This document shows positions 43,696 to 54,152 of a stretch of DNA of 64,000 bases, piece after piece. Position 1 is the first letter of the stretch, and each line of letters opens with the position of its first letter. The position numbers were made by a program, and so were the translations under genes. The stretch comes from Rhinopithecus roxellana (Eukaryota; Chordata; Mammalia; Primates; Cercopithecidae): assembly GCF_007565055.1 (NCBI RefSeq), contig NC_044563.1, positions 98,169,489 through 98,233,488 on the forward strand, written 5' to 3'. Below the pieces are notes generated by a model that searched no databases, was not told where the DNA came from, and was given only the letters and a program-made list of their open reading frames with translations.

Positions 43696-43973
43696 TTTTT
43701 TTTTTTTTGAGAAGGATCTCACTCTGTTGCCCAGGCTGGAGTGCAGTGGTGCGATTTCAGCTCACTGCAACATCCACCTCCCAGGCTCAAGCCATCTTCC
43801 CAGCTGGGAATACAGGTGTGTGCAACCACACCTGGCTAATTTTCATATTTTTTTGTAGAGACCAGGCTTCTCCATGTTTTCCAGGCTGGTCTTGAACTCC
43901 TAACCTCAAGTGATCAGCCCACCTCAGCCTCCCAAAGTGCTAGGATTATAGGCGTCAGCCATCGCGCCCAGTC
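43696..43973 (-). repeat. AluS
   Basis: Minus-strand Alu flanked by copies of 'ctcttcttt' as the target-site duplication. A short deletion removes part of the left arm. Confidence 0.87.
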
Positions 43974-44158
43974 CTGGCCTCTTCTTTTTGAAACTCATTT
44001 TTATTTTATTAAGAATAAAACGAATAATATACCATGAGTATATGTCGAAATTTACCATAAATTATATAGCATAAACCAGCAAGTATTGGACTGCGGACTT
44101 ACATCAATATGATGGTTGGTAAACATAACCTATATGTGTGTATATAATAAAAGAAATG

Positions 44159-44284
44159 AGCTGGGTGTGGTGGCTCATGCCTGTAATCTTAACGCTTTGG
44201 GAGGCTGAGGTGGGAGGATCACTTGAGATCAGGAGTTGGAGACCAGCCTGAGCAACATAGGGTGACCCTCTGTCTCCAAAAAGG
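44159..44284 (+). repeat. Alu left arm
   Basis: 'gctgggtgtggtggctcatg' to 'ctgtctccaaaaagg'. It stops where LTR-like sequence begins. Confidence 0.8.
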
Positions 44285-44600
44285 TAACTCTCTGCAAGCC
44301 TGGCTGCTGAAACTGCCTCTTGTAAATGGAGACCAGTTTTATCTAACAGCTGCTGAAACAACCTACTGTGCCTCTAAGACTAATTTTACCCGCTGCCATC
44401 TCTCACCAATCCTAGCTTGCAAGCTCCCCCAAACCTTACTAAAAACCAATGAAATTTCTTTCAAAACAATGTGTAACACTTCTCCTTTTTATAAAACCCC
44501 CAACCTAGTCTTTGGTCTCCCGATATATCGAAGACAACCACCTGTCTCATCTGTGTGTGTGCCCTGAATTGTAATTCTTACTTCCTAAAAAAAAAAAATG
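44285..44600 (+). mobile_element. LTR-like fragment (ERV1-type, tentative)
   Basis: Contains a promoter-like 'tttataaaacccccaacc' and a downstream 'gtgccctgaattgtaattc' in LTR R/U5 style. No terminal duplication or internal genes are visible. It could be another repeat class. Confidence 0.4.
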
Positions 44601-45650
44601 CTTTAAATTTAGAGATTCACCTCTATGTTTTATTTGACTTTGACTTAAGTATCACAGTAATTCTAGGCAAACATTGGGCACCTTCATTATGTTTTCTAAT
44701 ATAGTTATGACTGTGTATTTAAAATATTCAAGTGGACATTATTTTATTTTAAATAATTGCATGTCTCCATTCCTGTTTGGACATTATACTGATATTTTGG
44801 AAATTTCATGTGGAAGTAGGTTATATCATCTATAAATTTAATTCCATTAAATCAAAGTGGATAGTTGTAAATCAATTCCATCATAGGTAGTTTGTTTAGT
44901 TTAATGTTTATGATTCTTATGGAGAAAATAAACAATGCAATCATTTAAAAAGTGTTTTTCATTTACCTTTGCATAGGTGCTTAAAATACACATTTCTGTT
45001 TCAAGATGACACTGAAAAATTATTCTAATATAACAGCAGCAAAAATGTAATTCTGCAGTTACAAAAGTGCAAAACTGAAATTCATAATTAAGGTTTTCTC
45101 ATGTTTACAATTATGGTTATTTAATCAATACTAATACTATGCAGGTCTGTTGTAAGATTTCTAGATTTGGGTTAAACATATGCACACAATACTGCCAGTT
45201 GTGTGAGGCTTTACAAGTTATATTTCATGCACTTTTTTTCAAAGAGTTCTAAAAGAGTCAGCCAGTCCACAAGACAGACAGAAAATAGTTAAATTAACTG
45301 GAGTAAATTGGACTCTTAACATTTAAAGCATGCAAGATTCTGCAGCAAACTGGGAGTACTTCGGGATTGGCCTACTATCTTCTTTAGTATTAATTTCATC
45401 TTAACAGTTTAAGAATTTGAACATTTTAACACCATCAAGTTCATTTAGGTGACGTGTTTCTTGTGTGTTAACTTGACTCCCCTGAATGATCTAGTTAGTG
45501 AACTAGAGTCACTAATAATTTGGTCACAAGGCAAATCAAGCCTACACGAAAGGAAGTGAAAACTCAAAATATCATAGTATCATCTGAACCTACTCAAATA
45601 ATTTATTTTCAATACAAACATGTAACTTCAATAATGAGATGACTCATTAA
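44601..45650. other. AT-rich DNA, nothing recognised
   Basis: About 1 kb of AT-rich sequence. I see no exon, RNA gene or recognisable young repeat. Confidence 0.5.
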
Positions 45651-45654
45651 TGAG

Positions 45655-45935
45655 TCAAGCTCCTCCAACAAGACAACGACAACATCTCTTCTTCTAAGGT
45701 TTAGGTTTTGCATAGAAATCCGGATACATGGAACAGCCCATACCAACAGTCATTGCTCCTACAACAAAGCTGGACTGCCACACTCATGTGGATCAGGTGA
45801 TGTGATATTTTAGTATTTCCCCTGCTCTTCAATTTGTATAATCCATATGCAGCAACTACTGCAAAACCTGCCATTCCAATGGGGACAAATGGTGCCTTTT
45901 TAGCTTTACGAATCAGTTTGGATCCCTGGAATCCC
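45655..45935 (-). pseudogene. HIGD1A pseudogene: HIGD1A processed pseudogene
   Basis: The minus strand reads 'GSKLIRKAKKAPFVPIG' and 'AYGLYKLKSRGNTK', matching the HIG1 hypoxia-inducible domain protein 1A, a small mitochondrial inner-membrane protein that acts on respiratory complexes. The copy lacks the usual N-terminus (homology begins near residue 16). It is continuous without introns and carries a short deletion after 'HLIHMSVAVQ' that shifts the frame. DNA matching the true C-terminal codons and the start of the 3' UTR follows in another frame. It is therefore a 5'-truncated, frameshifted retrocopy. If the segment is flipped back, it lies roughly 0.4 kb upstream of the SAAL1 start codon. 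Confidence 0.88.
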
Positions 45936-46199
45936 TTACAAGTCATCCAGCTTCGCCCACGGATATTTTTAGGAATGGCAACGGTGACCAGAGATCAGAG
46001 GATTGTAGGAACAGAGGGCGAACAGAGTAAGTTCGCTAGCTTTAAGATTTACATCTGTTCTTGAAGCTTCCTCCCTGCCCCTACCCTTCCTTCTTCAATC
46101 AGGCTAAGAGCTCCTGGAGAAATGGAACACCTGATTCAGTGAGGGTGACAAATAATTATGAGTATGTTCGTGCCTGGGTCCTGGGTAGAATGGGGTGGG

Positions 46200-46357
46200 T
46201 GAGGTCAAGCCATCTTGGTTGGCTGGCCAAGCTCCGAACAGCAGGGGGCGCTGTAGGGGGAGTCCCGCCGGGAGCGCCGGGCGCTCTGGCACTAGGGTGC
46301 CGGTCGTCTCCTCCGCAGCTTCCGGCACGGCCTTCGAGCGCGGAACGCGGCAAAGTC
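46200..46357 (+). promoter_or_regulatory. SAAL1: SAAL1 GC-rich promoter and 5' UTR
   Basis: GC-rich, CpG-containing sequence immediately before the start codon, and no TATA box. A 'gccatctt' (YY1-type, reverse of AAGATGGC) lies at 46210-46217. The transcription start is not visible but is probably near 46250-46320. The CpG-rich zone continues past exon 1 to about 46680. Confidence 0.7.
46238..46252 (+). promoter_or_regulatory. Near-consensus CTCF binding motif
   Basis: The 15-mer 'acagcagggggcgct' matches the CTCF core 'ccagcagggggcgct' at 14 of 15 positions. It lies about 106 bp before the SAAL1 ATG. Occupancy cannot be told from sequence. Confidence 0.75.
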
Positions 46358-46489
46358 ATGGATCGTAACCCCTCGCCGCCGCCCCCGGGTCGCGACAAGG
46401 AGGAGGAGGAGGTGGCAGGTGGAGACTGCATAGGGAGCACGGTTTACAGCAAACACTGGCTCTTCGGCGTCCTCAGCGGACTCATCCAG
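46358..46489 (+). CDS. SAAL1: SAAL1 exon 1 (start codon), on the strand opposite the other exons
   Basis: Encodes the 44 N-terminal residues, starting 'MDRNPSPPPPGRDKEEEEV' and ending 'HWLFGVLSGLIQ'. The ATG context (gtcATGg) has G at -3 and +4. An earlier in-frame extension to 46061 is excluded because the known SAAL1 N-terminus starts at this Met and the upstream part is 5' UTR or promoter. The donor 'CAG|gtgtgg' is phase 0 and fits exon 2, but exon 2 lies at 39411 on the minus strand. As assembled, the exon is inverted relative to its gene. Confidence 0.96.
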
Positions 46490-46926
46490 GTGTGGAAACT
46501 CGCGCCATGCGTGGGCTCTCCCCACATCCCCCAGGCACCCGGGCTCCGCCTCTGGCGGCTCCTCCTGCCCCGGGAGCCGCCATCCCCACGAAGACCCCTC
46601 CCCAGGCGTGCGCTGCGGGACCTCGCTCCTTGCGTTTCGCCGGCCGCTGCGGACCCCAGAACTATCTGGGGCCCCTCGGGATCTCTCGACACAGAGGAAA
46701 GTATAATGGTAGGGATGCTGGAATACTTGCGGTTCTATTTTAGTTTCGCAAGTTCTCCAAAAATACACCATCGTGTAACTGCATTGCTCGGGTTTTGCTC
46801 CCCATCCCCACTGTCATTTCTGAAGCCCAGGTCCTTAGTTTATATATTTCATGGACTATAGTTGTAATAGAATAAATGGTGTTGTTTATGGGTTATACAA
46901 CTTTTATATAAAAAACGTGGCTTCTG
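46490..46926 (+). other. 5' part of SAAL1 intron 1 (inverted segment)
   Basis: GC-rich for the first 190 bases, then ordinary sequence. Long open frames here are by-products of CpG-rich DNA. Confidence 0.6.
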
Positions 46927-47217
46927 ACTAGGCGCGGTGGCTCACGTCTGTAATCCCAACACTTTGGGAGGCCGAGGCGGAAGGATCGCTTGAGCCAGGA
47001 GTTCGAGACCAGCCTGGGCAACATAGACCTGGTTTCTACAAACTTAAAAAAAAAAATGCCTATCGTGATGGTGCACACCTGTAGTCCCAGCTACTCAGGA
47101 GGCTGAGGCTGGAGGATCGTTTGAGCCTGGAGTTGGAGGCTGCAGTTGAGCTATGATCCAGCTACTGCACTCCAGGCTGCGGGACAGAGGGAGACCCTGT
47201 CTCAAAAAGACAAAAAA
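46927..47217 (+). repeat. AluJ
   Basis: Diverged Alu from 'ctaggcgcggtggctcacg' to 'agaccctgtctcaaaaag', next to a MIR in SAAL1 intron 1. Confidence 0.87.
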
Positions 47218-47218
47218 C

Positions 47219-47395
47219 ACAGCTTCATTACCTACTAGCTGCAGGTCACCTAACGGCTTAGAACCTCTGTTTCTCTCTTAATTTCTATAAAATGGGATTA
47301 TAATATTTACATTATTGTATATAGGGTTATAATGGCCATAGAGTGCTTAGCATGGTGTTTCACTTATAGGAGGCTGTCAGTAAATGTGAGTTTTC
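47219..47395 (-). repeat. MIR SINE, intact copy
   Basis: On the minus strand this reads continuously from 'tcacatttactgacagcc' through 'cccattttatag' to 'gtcacctaac...' in reverse, ending at 'ctagtaggtaatg'. It is the complete version of the MIR cut at 41484. Confidence 0.85.
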
Positions 47396-47515
47396 TTCTC
47401 CCCATGTTTCCCTCATTGGTTCCTCTGCTTCTCTTCTCTATCCTCTCCAGTTAATTTTCTACACAGCTGCCAGAATAATCTTCTTTAAAGACAGCGCTGT
47501 TCATGACACTGCTTA
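47285..47515 (-). repeat. Right copy of the perfect 231-bp inverted repeat
   Basis: Reverse complement of 41254-41484, and it ends exactly at the first N of the gap. Confidence 0.97.
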
Positions 47516-47615
47516 NNNNNNNNNNNNNNNNNNNNNNNNNNNNNNNNNNNNNNNNNNNNNNNNNNNNNNNNNNNNNNNNNNNNNNNNNNNNNNNNNNNNN
47601 NNNNNNNNNNNNNNN
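47516..47615. other. Assembly gap (100 N)
   Basis: Exactly 100 N, a conventional scaffold gap of unknown true size. Confidence 0.99.
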
Positions 47616-47619
47616 AAAA

Positions 47620-47705
47620 CTCCATCCTGAGCACTCACCATGGAACCAGGTATCTAGTAGTGTTCATCATCTCAATGAATATTTGTTGAACGAATGTATG
47701 CCCTT
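47620..47705 (+). repeat. Possible L2 3' terminal piece
   Basis: 'ctcaatgaatatttgttgaac' plus 'gaatg' is the usual end of L2. What precedes it is lost in the gap. Confidence 0.4.
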
Positions 47706-47969
47706 AATGTATTACCGAAATTATCTGTTGGTATCTCTTTCCCCACTACACAACGGGAAGGCATCCGGAGATCTTGGCTATGTGAATGACTTGCTATGAC
47801 CTTGAAATGTCCCTTAAGCTTTCAGTGGAAAATATTGTACATGTATTAAGCATAGTCCTGGCGACAAGCATCAGAAATGATATCAAATTAGGCTGCTCTC
47901 ACTGGCCAAACCCGGAACAAGTGTCATTCTTGAAGCAATCACTGTGGTCAGGGAATGGGTACTCTCTCT

Positions 47970-48279
47970 TTTTTTTTTTTTTTTTTTTTTTTGAGACGGA
48001 GTCTCGCTCTGTAGCCCAGGCTGGAGTGCAGTGGCTGGATCTCAGCTCACTGCAAGCTCCGCCTCCCGGGTTTACGCCATTCTCCTGCCTCAGCCTCCCG
48101 AGTAGCTGGGACTACAGGCGCCCGCCACCACGCCTGGCTAGTTTTTTTTTTTTTTTTTTTAATAGAGACGGGGTTTCACCGTGTTAGCCAGGATGGTCTC
48201 GATCTCCTGACCTCGTGATCCGCCCCTCTCGGCCTCCCAAAGTACTGGGATTACAGGCTTGAGCCACCACGCCCGGCCA
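47970..48279 (-). repeat. Young AluY of Old World monkey type
   Basis: Minus-strand with 'tggctggatctcagctcac' and 'acaggcttgagccacc'. The flank 'aggtactctct' (or 'ggtactctct') is duplicated on both sides. Confidence 0.92.
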
Positions 48280-48624
48280 GGTACTCTCTTTAGACCCTCC
48301 TCTGGAGCTAGAATCAGTCCCATCTGAATAACAGATGTGGAATAATCTGTTATTCTTGAATAACAGTGCAGGGAGAGAAGTGACCCAAAAGCAAAAATGA
48401 GGTGGTGTTACCTGAAAAAGAGGGAAAGAATGCTAGTGGGCAAAAACATGTCTGCTACCCACGTGGAAGGAGATATTACTATTCCTATAATGAAGAGGCT
48501 GTACTAAATGAACTCTAAATCATCTTAGATTTAGAACATGAAAGAAGAGTCCATGATTCTTTTACATTTGGTGACAACAAATGATTCTTTGTGCATTTAA
48601 GGGCCTCTCAGTTTCCACAAAATA
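48280..48624. other. Unannotated intergenic DNA
   Basis: Nothing recognised. Confidence 0.5.
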
Positions 48625-48733
48625 TTGCACAGAAATAACTGGCTTTCAGTAGCAAGCATGAAGATGAGATCAGGCATGGAGAAGGGTCTTTGGACCCTGA
48701 AGTTTGCAAAAGTAGTGTAGAAGAAAGCTCCAT
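48625..48733 (+). repeat. 109-bp segment duplicated at 49984
   Basis: Same-orientation copy of 49984-50092, with about seven mismatches counted by eye. It starts 'ttgcacagaaataactgg' and ends 'agaagaaagctccat'. It is probably the donor, because its surroundings read continuously while the other copy interrupts a transposon. Confidence 0.9.
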
Positions 48734-49431
48734 AATTCAAGACTCAATTTATGACACTGAATGAGCAATAAACTCACAACATGCCAAAAGTGACCTATTA
48801 GTTTCCAAAATGTTATATTGGACAGAATTCTTTGGGAGCAAGAACCAGACCAACTGTGGTTCCTAAAATTCGAACTCATTCGTTATTCTTTCTCAAGGAA
48901 ATAGTTCATTTGATAATAAGACTATCCTAGTTCATTTAAAGCCTCTCCCAGTATTACTCACCAGAGACGGATTTGATGTTTCCTATGGAAGCCCCAGAAT
49001 AGGTTCTGACTGCCTGGCTTTCCAGGTGGAGCCAAGCTCTGTCAGCATAAACTCCCTGAGATTCAAGCTGCCCTCAAATCGGTTGTTACCCTTGGTTGGA
49101 TCTGAGATCTCTGTGTCTGAACATTGGCCTGCTAAGTATGTTTTAAATTTCCTTCCTTGAAGAGAGAAAAAACAATTGAGTCTCTTTCTACATTGTGTAC
49201 TTACCAGGAAACGCTGAGGGCGTCAGTGAGCAGGTGTGGTTGGAATGGCTAATCTATGTGCAAATAGGTGGAGACAGTTTCCTTTGTCAGGAACAATTGT
49301 TTAACCATGCATAATTGGACAGATAAGTATGGAATGGACTGTAGGTTAAAAATCAAAAATTGTGTACAATCAACGACATCCACAATCTATTGTTCATTGT
49401 CCTGCTAAATCCTTTATAGCAAAATAAAACT
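48734..49431. other. Unannotated intergenic DNA
   Basis: No gene or repeat recognised. Confidence 0.5.
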
Positions 49432-49722
49432 GCTGGGAGCGGTGGCTCACACCTCTAATCCCAGGACTTTGAGAGGCCGAGGCGGGCAGATCACACAAGG
49501 TCAGGAGTTAGAGACCAGCCTGGCCAACATGGTGAAAACCCATCTCTACTAAAAGCACAAAAAAAAAAAAAAATTAGCTGGACGTGGTGGCGCATGCCTG
49601 CAGTTCCAGCTAGTCAGGAGGCTGAGGCATGAGAATCGCTAGAACCTGGGAGGCGGAGGTTGCAGTGAGCCAAGATCATGCTACTGCACACCAGCCTGAC
49701 TCTGTCTCAAAAAAAAAGGAAG
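49432..49722 (+). repeat. AluS
   Basis: Full Alu with a middle A run. The right arm has lost part of its end ('ccagcctgactctgtctc'). Confidence 0.88.
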
Positions 49723-49962
49723 AAAAATAAACCTAACACAAATTTATAAGTGCTTTTCTTTTATCTAAGTGTGAAAATGTACAGACCCTAAAAGAAATTG
49801 TTATAGTCAGTCAATATGGCAATTTGTTATATTACACTAACGTGTTGTACTTTTTATGCACTCAAGTTCTTCCTGTACACTTACTTGACAGAATAGGAAA
49901 TGCAAGAATTGTGGATGCTCAGAAAAATGGACATAGTGAATTTTTGGTTAAAATCAGAAATG

Positions 49963-50389
49963 CAGTCGTCCCTCCATATCCATTTGCACAGAAAGAACTG
50001 GCGTTCAGTTGCAAGCATGAAGATGAGATCAGACATGGAGAAGGGTCTTTGGACACTCAAGGTTGCAAAAGTAGTGTAGAAGAAAGCTCCATGGATATCA
50101 AATCTATAGATGCTCATATCCCTTATATAAATGGTATAGTAATTTGTATATAACCTGCACAATCCTCCAGTGTACTTTAAATAATCTCTAGATTACTTTA
50201 TAATACCTAATAAAATGTAAATGCTATGTAAATAGTTGTTACACTCTATTGTTAAGGAACAATGACCAAAAACAAAAAGGTGTGTACATGTTCAGTACAG
50301 ACGGAACCATCCTTTTTTTCCCGAATGTTTTCAATCCAAGTTTTTTTGATCCAAGGATATGGAACACACAGATATGGAGGCTGACTGTA
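49963..50389 (+). mobile_element. MER2 (Tigger-derived DNA transposon) with an internal replacement
   Basis: Starts 'cagtcgtccctccatatcc' and ends 'gatatggaggctgactgta', the MER2 inverted termini. The interior from 'atagatgctcatatccc' to 'tgtacatgttcagtacag' follows MER2. Between these, 49984-50092 is foreign and replaces about 25-40 bp of MER2. Confidence 0.85.
49984..50092 (+). repeat. 109-bp insert inside MER2, copy of 48625-48733
   Basis: Begins 'ttgcacagaaagaactgg' and ends 'agaagaaagctccat'. It has no A tail, target-site duplication or inverted ends, so it does not look like a transposon. Confidence 0.9.
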
Positions 50390-51582
50390 ATTTCATTATA
50401 TTCTAAATATTTCAAGATTTTACCCTACATTCTCGTTGTTAAACTACCTTTCCTAAAATAGAGTTATTTTCAGTCATGTGGAAAAAATTATAGAATACAA
50501 GGTTTACACAAAATAAAATTATTTTGACATTCAGATAAACATGTTTAACATCACACAGTGCAATGCCTAGCACATGCCTGACAAATATTTAATACATATT
50601 TATTAAATAAATTAATAAATGAATGAATGAATGATCATCACTATTTATTTTACATTTCTTGAGGCACTAATGAAACAATGTAATTCCTGCACTTATGAAG
50701 ATTTATATGAAAGAATCTGGACTATAAAATAATGATTAAGATAAATATTATGGTACCGAAGTATAGGGTAAAAATGGTTAAGTATCACATCGGCCTCTCC
50801 AGATCTCATCCAGATTCACCAACACTGTTCCTTGCCACCATCCCAAATCTACTTGAATCCTCAAATGAGTTAGCACAAATCCTGTACAGTTTCAGAAATT
50901 CAAATATATGTGGTCTGGGCTTACTGTGGTACCTGTTCTCAGTACTTTTACATGGCTGCACCCTAACTCAAGGTAGCTGGAGTTTAACTCAGAGAGGTAA
51001 GACCAACTCTCTTCAGATGGAGGAAGGGATCTGAGTACCCTCTTCCTCCTCTTTTCTGGTCTCATTTCTTACACAGACCCAGGATGTGCTTCATGGAAGA
51101 AAACAGAGAAATGATGTCTTTTCCTACAGTAAGGTAATTCTTTGACCACACCAACAACCAATTAGCATAGAACAGTGGTTCTAACTGGGCTGCTTACATT
51201 CCTTCCTGTAATTCTTCCTCTAAAAGGGCCTGGGGCACTTGTAATATTAAGAAATACTTGTTGGATGGAAGTGGACAAAATTAGGGACATACAGTAGATT
51301 TTTGACAAGTATAGAAAATGAAAGGGTAAATGCATGCTGCTTATGTTACAAGGAAGAAAACATTCCTGAAGTCAGACAGCCAATTTTATGGTTCCAGATC
51401 ATGCTTTCTGTGGCCAAATAAACCACAGCCCAGAAGTCTTGCACAATGTATAAGGATGAAATCACATTAATAATGCTGGCTATAATAAGATTAAATTTAA
51501 CCACCCCAAAGAAAATGTTTGCTCTGTATTTAATCTTAGTAATGTTTAGTGCAAGTCAATAAACTTTTGGTCTTGGGCTGGG
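50390..51582. other. Unannotated intergenic DNA
   Basis: Short (gaat)n at about 50620-50635. No gene recognised. Confidence 0.5.
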
Positions 51583-51650
51583 GGAGGGAGGGACAGAGAG
51601 AGAGAGAGACAGACAGACAGAGATAGAGAGAGAGAGAGGAGAGAGAGACA
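51583..51650 (+). repeat. GA/GACA microsatellite
   Basis: Irregular (ga)n with 'cagacagacag' in the middle. Confidence 0.9.
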
Positions 51651-52149
51651 TAACTGCATTGCAGGAATAACTGTTCTGGCAGCACCACCGGGCACTGCAT
51701 GAACGGATAGCCTCTTTCTTGAGTAAGCTCACTGTTCAAACAGTTAGTTTCCTGGATCATCCAAGGCAGCAGGGAAATAGCGGCAAGCCTTCAATGAAAA
51801 ACGTAGATGCATTCTGACCACCCATTCTCTGAGCCCACGCGTCATCATTTCCACCACTGAATAGCTGTTTAGCTTCCTTGGCTCCTTTGAAGCTCTCCCA
51901 TTTCCCGATTCACAGTCTGAGAAATACTGATGAAGGTTGCTAGTAGAGATTTTGACATGATGACCCCAGTATTTGCTGAGTTACTTAAAAATATACAATA
52001 TTTAGGTTTCATTTACTTTTATATAAAAGTAAATTAGCAGGCTTATAGTGCTATTTTCAAAGTGTTTCCAAGCAATACAGGACTGAGAATTGTTATATGT
52101 TGATATTTGTAGGGGTACATTAGGGTCAGATCTTATTTGGGCTTACAAA
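51651..52149. other. Unannotated intergenic DNA
   Basis: Nothing recognised. Confidence 0.5.
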
Positions 52150-52265
52150 TCTGCAAAAGCTATAACTTCATTCAGTAACATTTATTGAATGCCAATTATG
52201 TGCCAGGCATATGAGGTGTAACTGAACAAACAAAAAATATCTGCCCTTGTGGGACATGCTAGCTA
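52150..52265 (-). repeat. L2/MIR-like fragment
   Basis: 'cagtaacatttattgaatgcc', then 'tgtgccaggcatatgagg'. Confidence 0.6.
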
Positions 52266-52789
52266 TCAAACTCAACCCACCCATTTTAATTATAACTTCA
52301 AAGCAATTCCACACCTGAGTCCACAGGTTGATGTCAGAAGTTGTGATTGTGTTTAGACTTTCAGTAACCCTGACCAGTTGCCTTTTGAAATCGTATTTCC
52401 TTGATTGCTTTATCAATTCATCCTTTATGACTTCTGTATTGATCAAGTGTCATTGTCAGAGTAAAAAATTAGACACTTGTCTTTGCAACTTTCTTATCCC
52501 CATTTACCATTTGTTAGGCAAGGCTTTTCAGAATGTAAAAAAAAGAAAAGAAAATTCAAGTTAAAGGGAAGCAAATTTCCTTCCGGGGAAGGAGGTAGAC
52601 ATGAGTCCCTCCATCCAATCTTTTCCACTCTCTCTCCTTTAGTTGTGGAGGCATGATGTGGAATCATAAATTAGAAAGAAGCTATTTAGCCCACAAACAT
52701 GTGCTCCAAGCAAGAACTGTAATTAAGTCAGATAAAACTAAAGGTAGCTGTATCAGGATTTTTTTGGTTACGAACAGCACATATAGAGA
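52266..52789. other. Unannotated intergenic DNA
   Basis: Nothing recognised. Confidence 0.5.
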
Positions 52790-53060
52790 AAACCACCCAT
52801 CACAAGCCCTGCTCTCTAGACACAATGTTCAGCAGATCTCTAGAACTTATTCACCTTGCACAACTGAAATTTTATGCTTTTTGACTAGCAATTCCCCATT
52901 CTCCCCAGCAGTCCCCAACCCCAGCCCCTGGCAACTACTCCTGCTCCCAAATGTTTTGACTGCTGTAGATACCACATATAAGTGGAATCATGCAGTATTT
53001 GTCCTTCTGGAACTGATTTATTACATTCAGTGTAATGTTCTCCAGGTTCATCCATGTTAA
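52790..53060 (-). repeat. Old L1 3' fragment
   Basis: Reverse L1M-like: 'ggcaactactcctgctccc', then 'taagtggaatcatgcagtat', then 'ccaggttcatccatgtt'. Confidence 0.7.
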
Positions 53061-53073
53061 CTTCCAATCCCCC

Positions 53074-53127
<54 letters not shown>

Positions 53128-53168
53128 GTGTGTGTGTGTGCATGTGCATGTGTGTGCATGTGTGTGTT
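53074..53168 (+). repeat. (CT)n(TG)n compound microsatellite
   Basis: About 24 CT units followed by TG and 'tgcatg' units. Confidence 0.95.
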
Positions 53169-53169
53169 T

Positions 53170-53873
53170 TGATAGGAGCTGAAACATTCTGGAAACTAAA
53201 GAGGCATAGTTCTTAAATGGACTATGTTGACTACAAAAATTGATCACCCTATTTTCATCCAAAGTCCTATGATTTCTTCCTTCCAGAGTGTAAACTTGCA
53301 GATTCTGTCAGGATTAGGGAGAGAGTAAATCTAGGCTAGAAGAATGCATAAGGGGTTTTTGTATGTGTTGTATGGGAGGAGGTGGAAATACTCGTTAAAA
53401 TGCCAAGTGTAGAAAAATTGGATACAAATGAATGCTAATCAATAAGACTGAGGTTAAGTAAATTTTGGTATAGCCATATCATGACATATAACCTATAAAA
53501 TCGTAATTTAGACAAATATTTTACATAGGAAAATGATCATAATGTATGGCTAAGTGAAAAAACGAGGGCTATAAAAATGTATATAATATGATAGCACTTT
53601 TATTAAAACCAAAAACCTCTTCATTTTATAATTTCTATCTCTATAAATATTTCAGTTGTAAGATAGAGGATGTGTTAATAAGATAAACCATAGGATACAG
53701 CTCTTTAAAAATAAGATTAAAAAGTTGTCTTAAAAAAAAAACTGTCCCAACAGATGCAGCTGTAAGAAAATAGTTTTCCCAATCAATTTGTTTTTTTATT
53801 TTCTACTTTAATCTGTGTACTTCAAAGATGCTTTTGCCATGACTATTTGGCCAAATTAATTAGTGGGCTGTGG
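53170..53873. other. Unannotated intergenic DNA
   Basis: Nothing recognised. Confidence 0.5.
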
Positions 53874-54152
53874 TCAGGCATGGTGGCTCATGCCTGTAAT
53901 CCCAGCACTTTGGGAGGCCAACGCAGTTGGATTGCTGGAGCCCAGGAGTTTGAGACCGGCCTGTGCGATATGGTAAAACCTCATCTCTACTAAAAATACA
54001 AAAATTAGCTGGGCATGGTGGTGCATGCCTGTAATCCCAACTACCTGTAGGACTGAGGCAGGAGGATCGCTTGAGCCCAAGAAGCTGAGGCTGCAGTGAG
54101 CCGTGATTGCGCCAGTGTCCTCCAGCCAAGGTGACAAAGTAAGAGAAAAAAA
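53874..54152 (+). repeat. Alu (S/J-like)
   Basis: Full diverged Alu from 'ggtcaggcatggtggctcatg' to the short A tail. Confidence 0.87.

Noticed and set aside
44285..44600. Confident retroviral LTR call
   Set aside because: TATA-like and tail-like motifs are present, but I see no terminal duplication or matching family end, so it is kept only as a tentative feature.
46061..46861. 266-codon open frame over the SAAL1 promoter and exon 1
   Set aside because: Only residues from the ATG at 46358 to the donor at 46489 match SAAL1. The rest is promoter and intron kept open by GC-rich composition.
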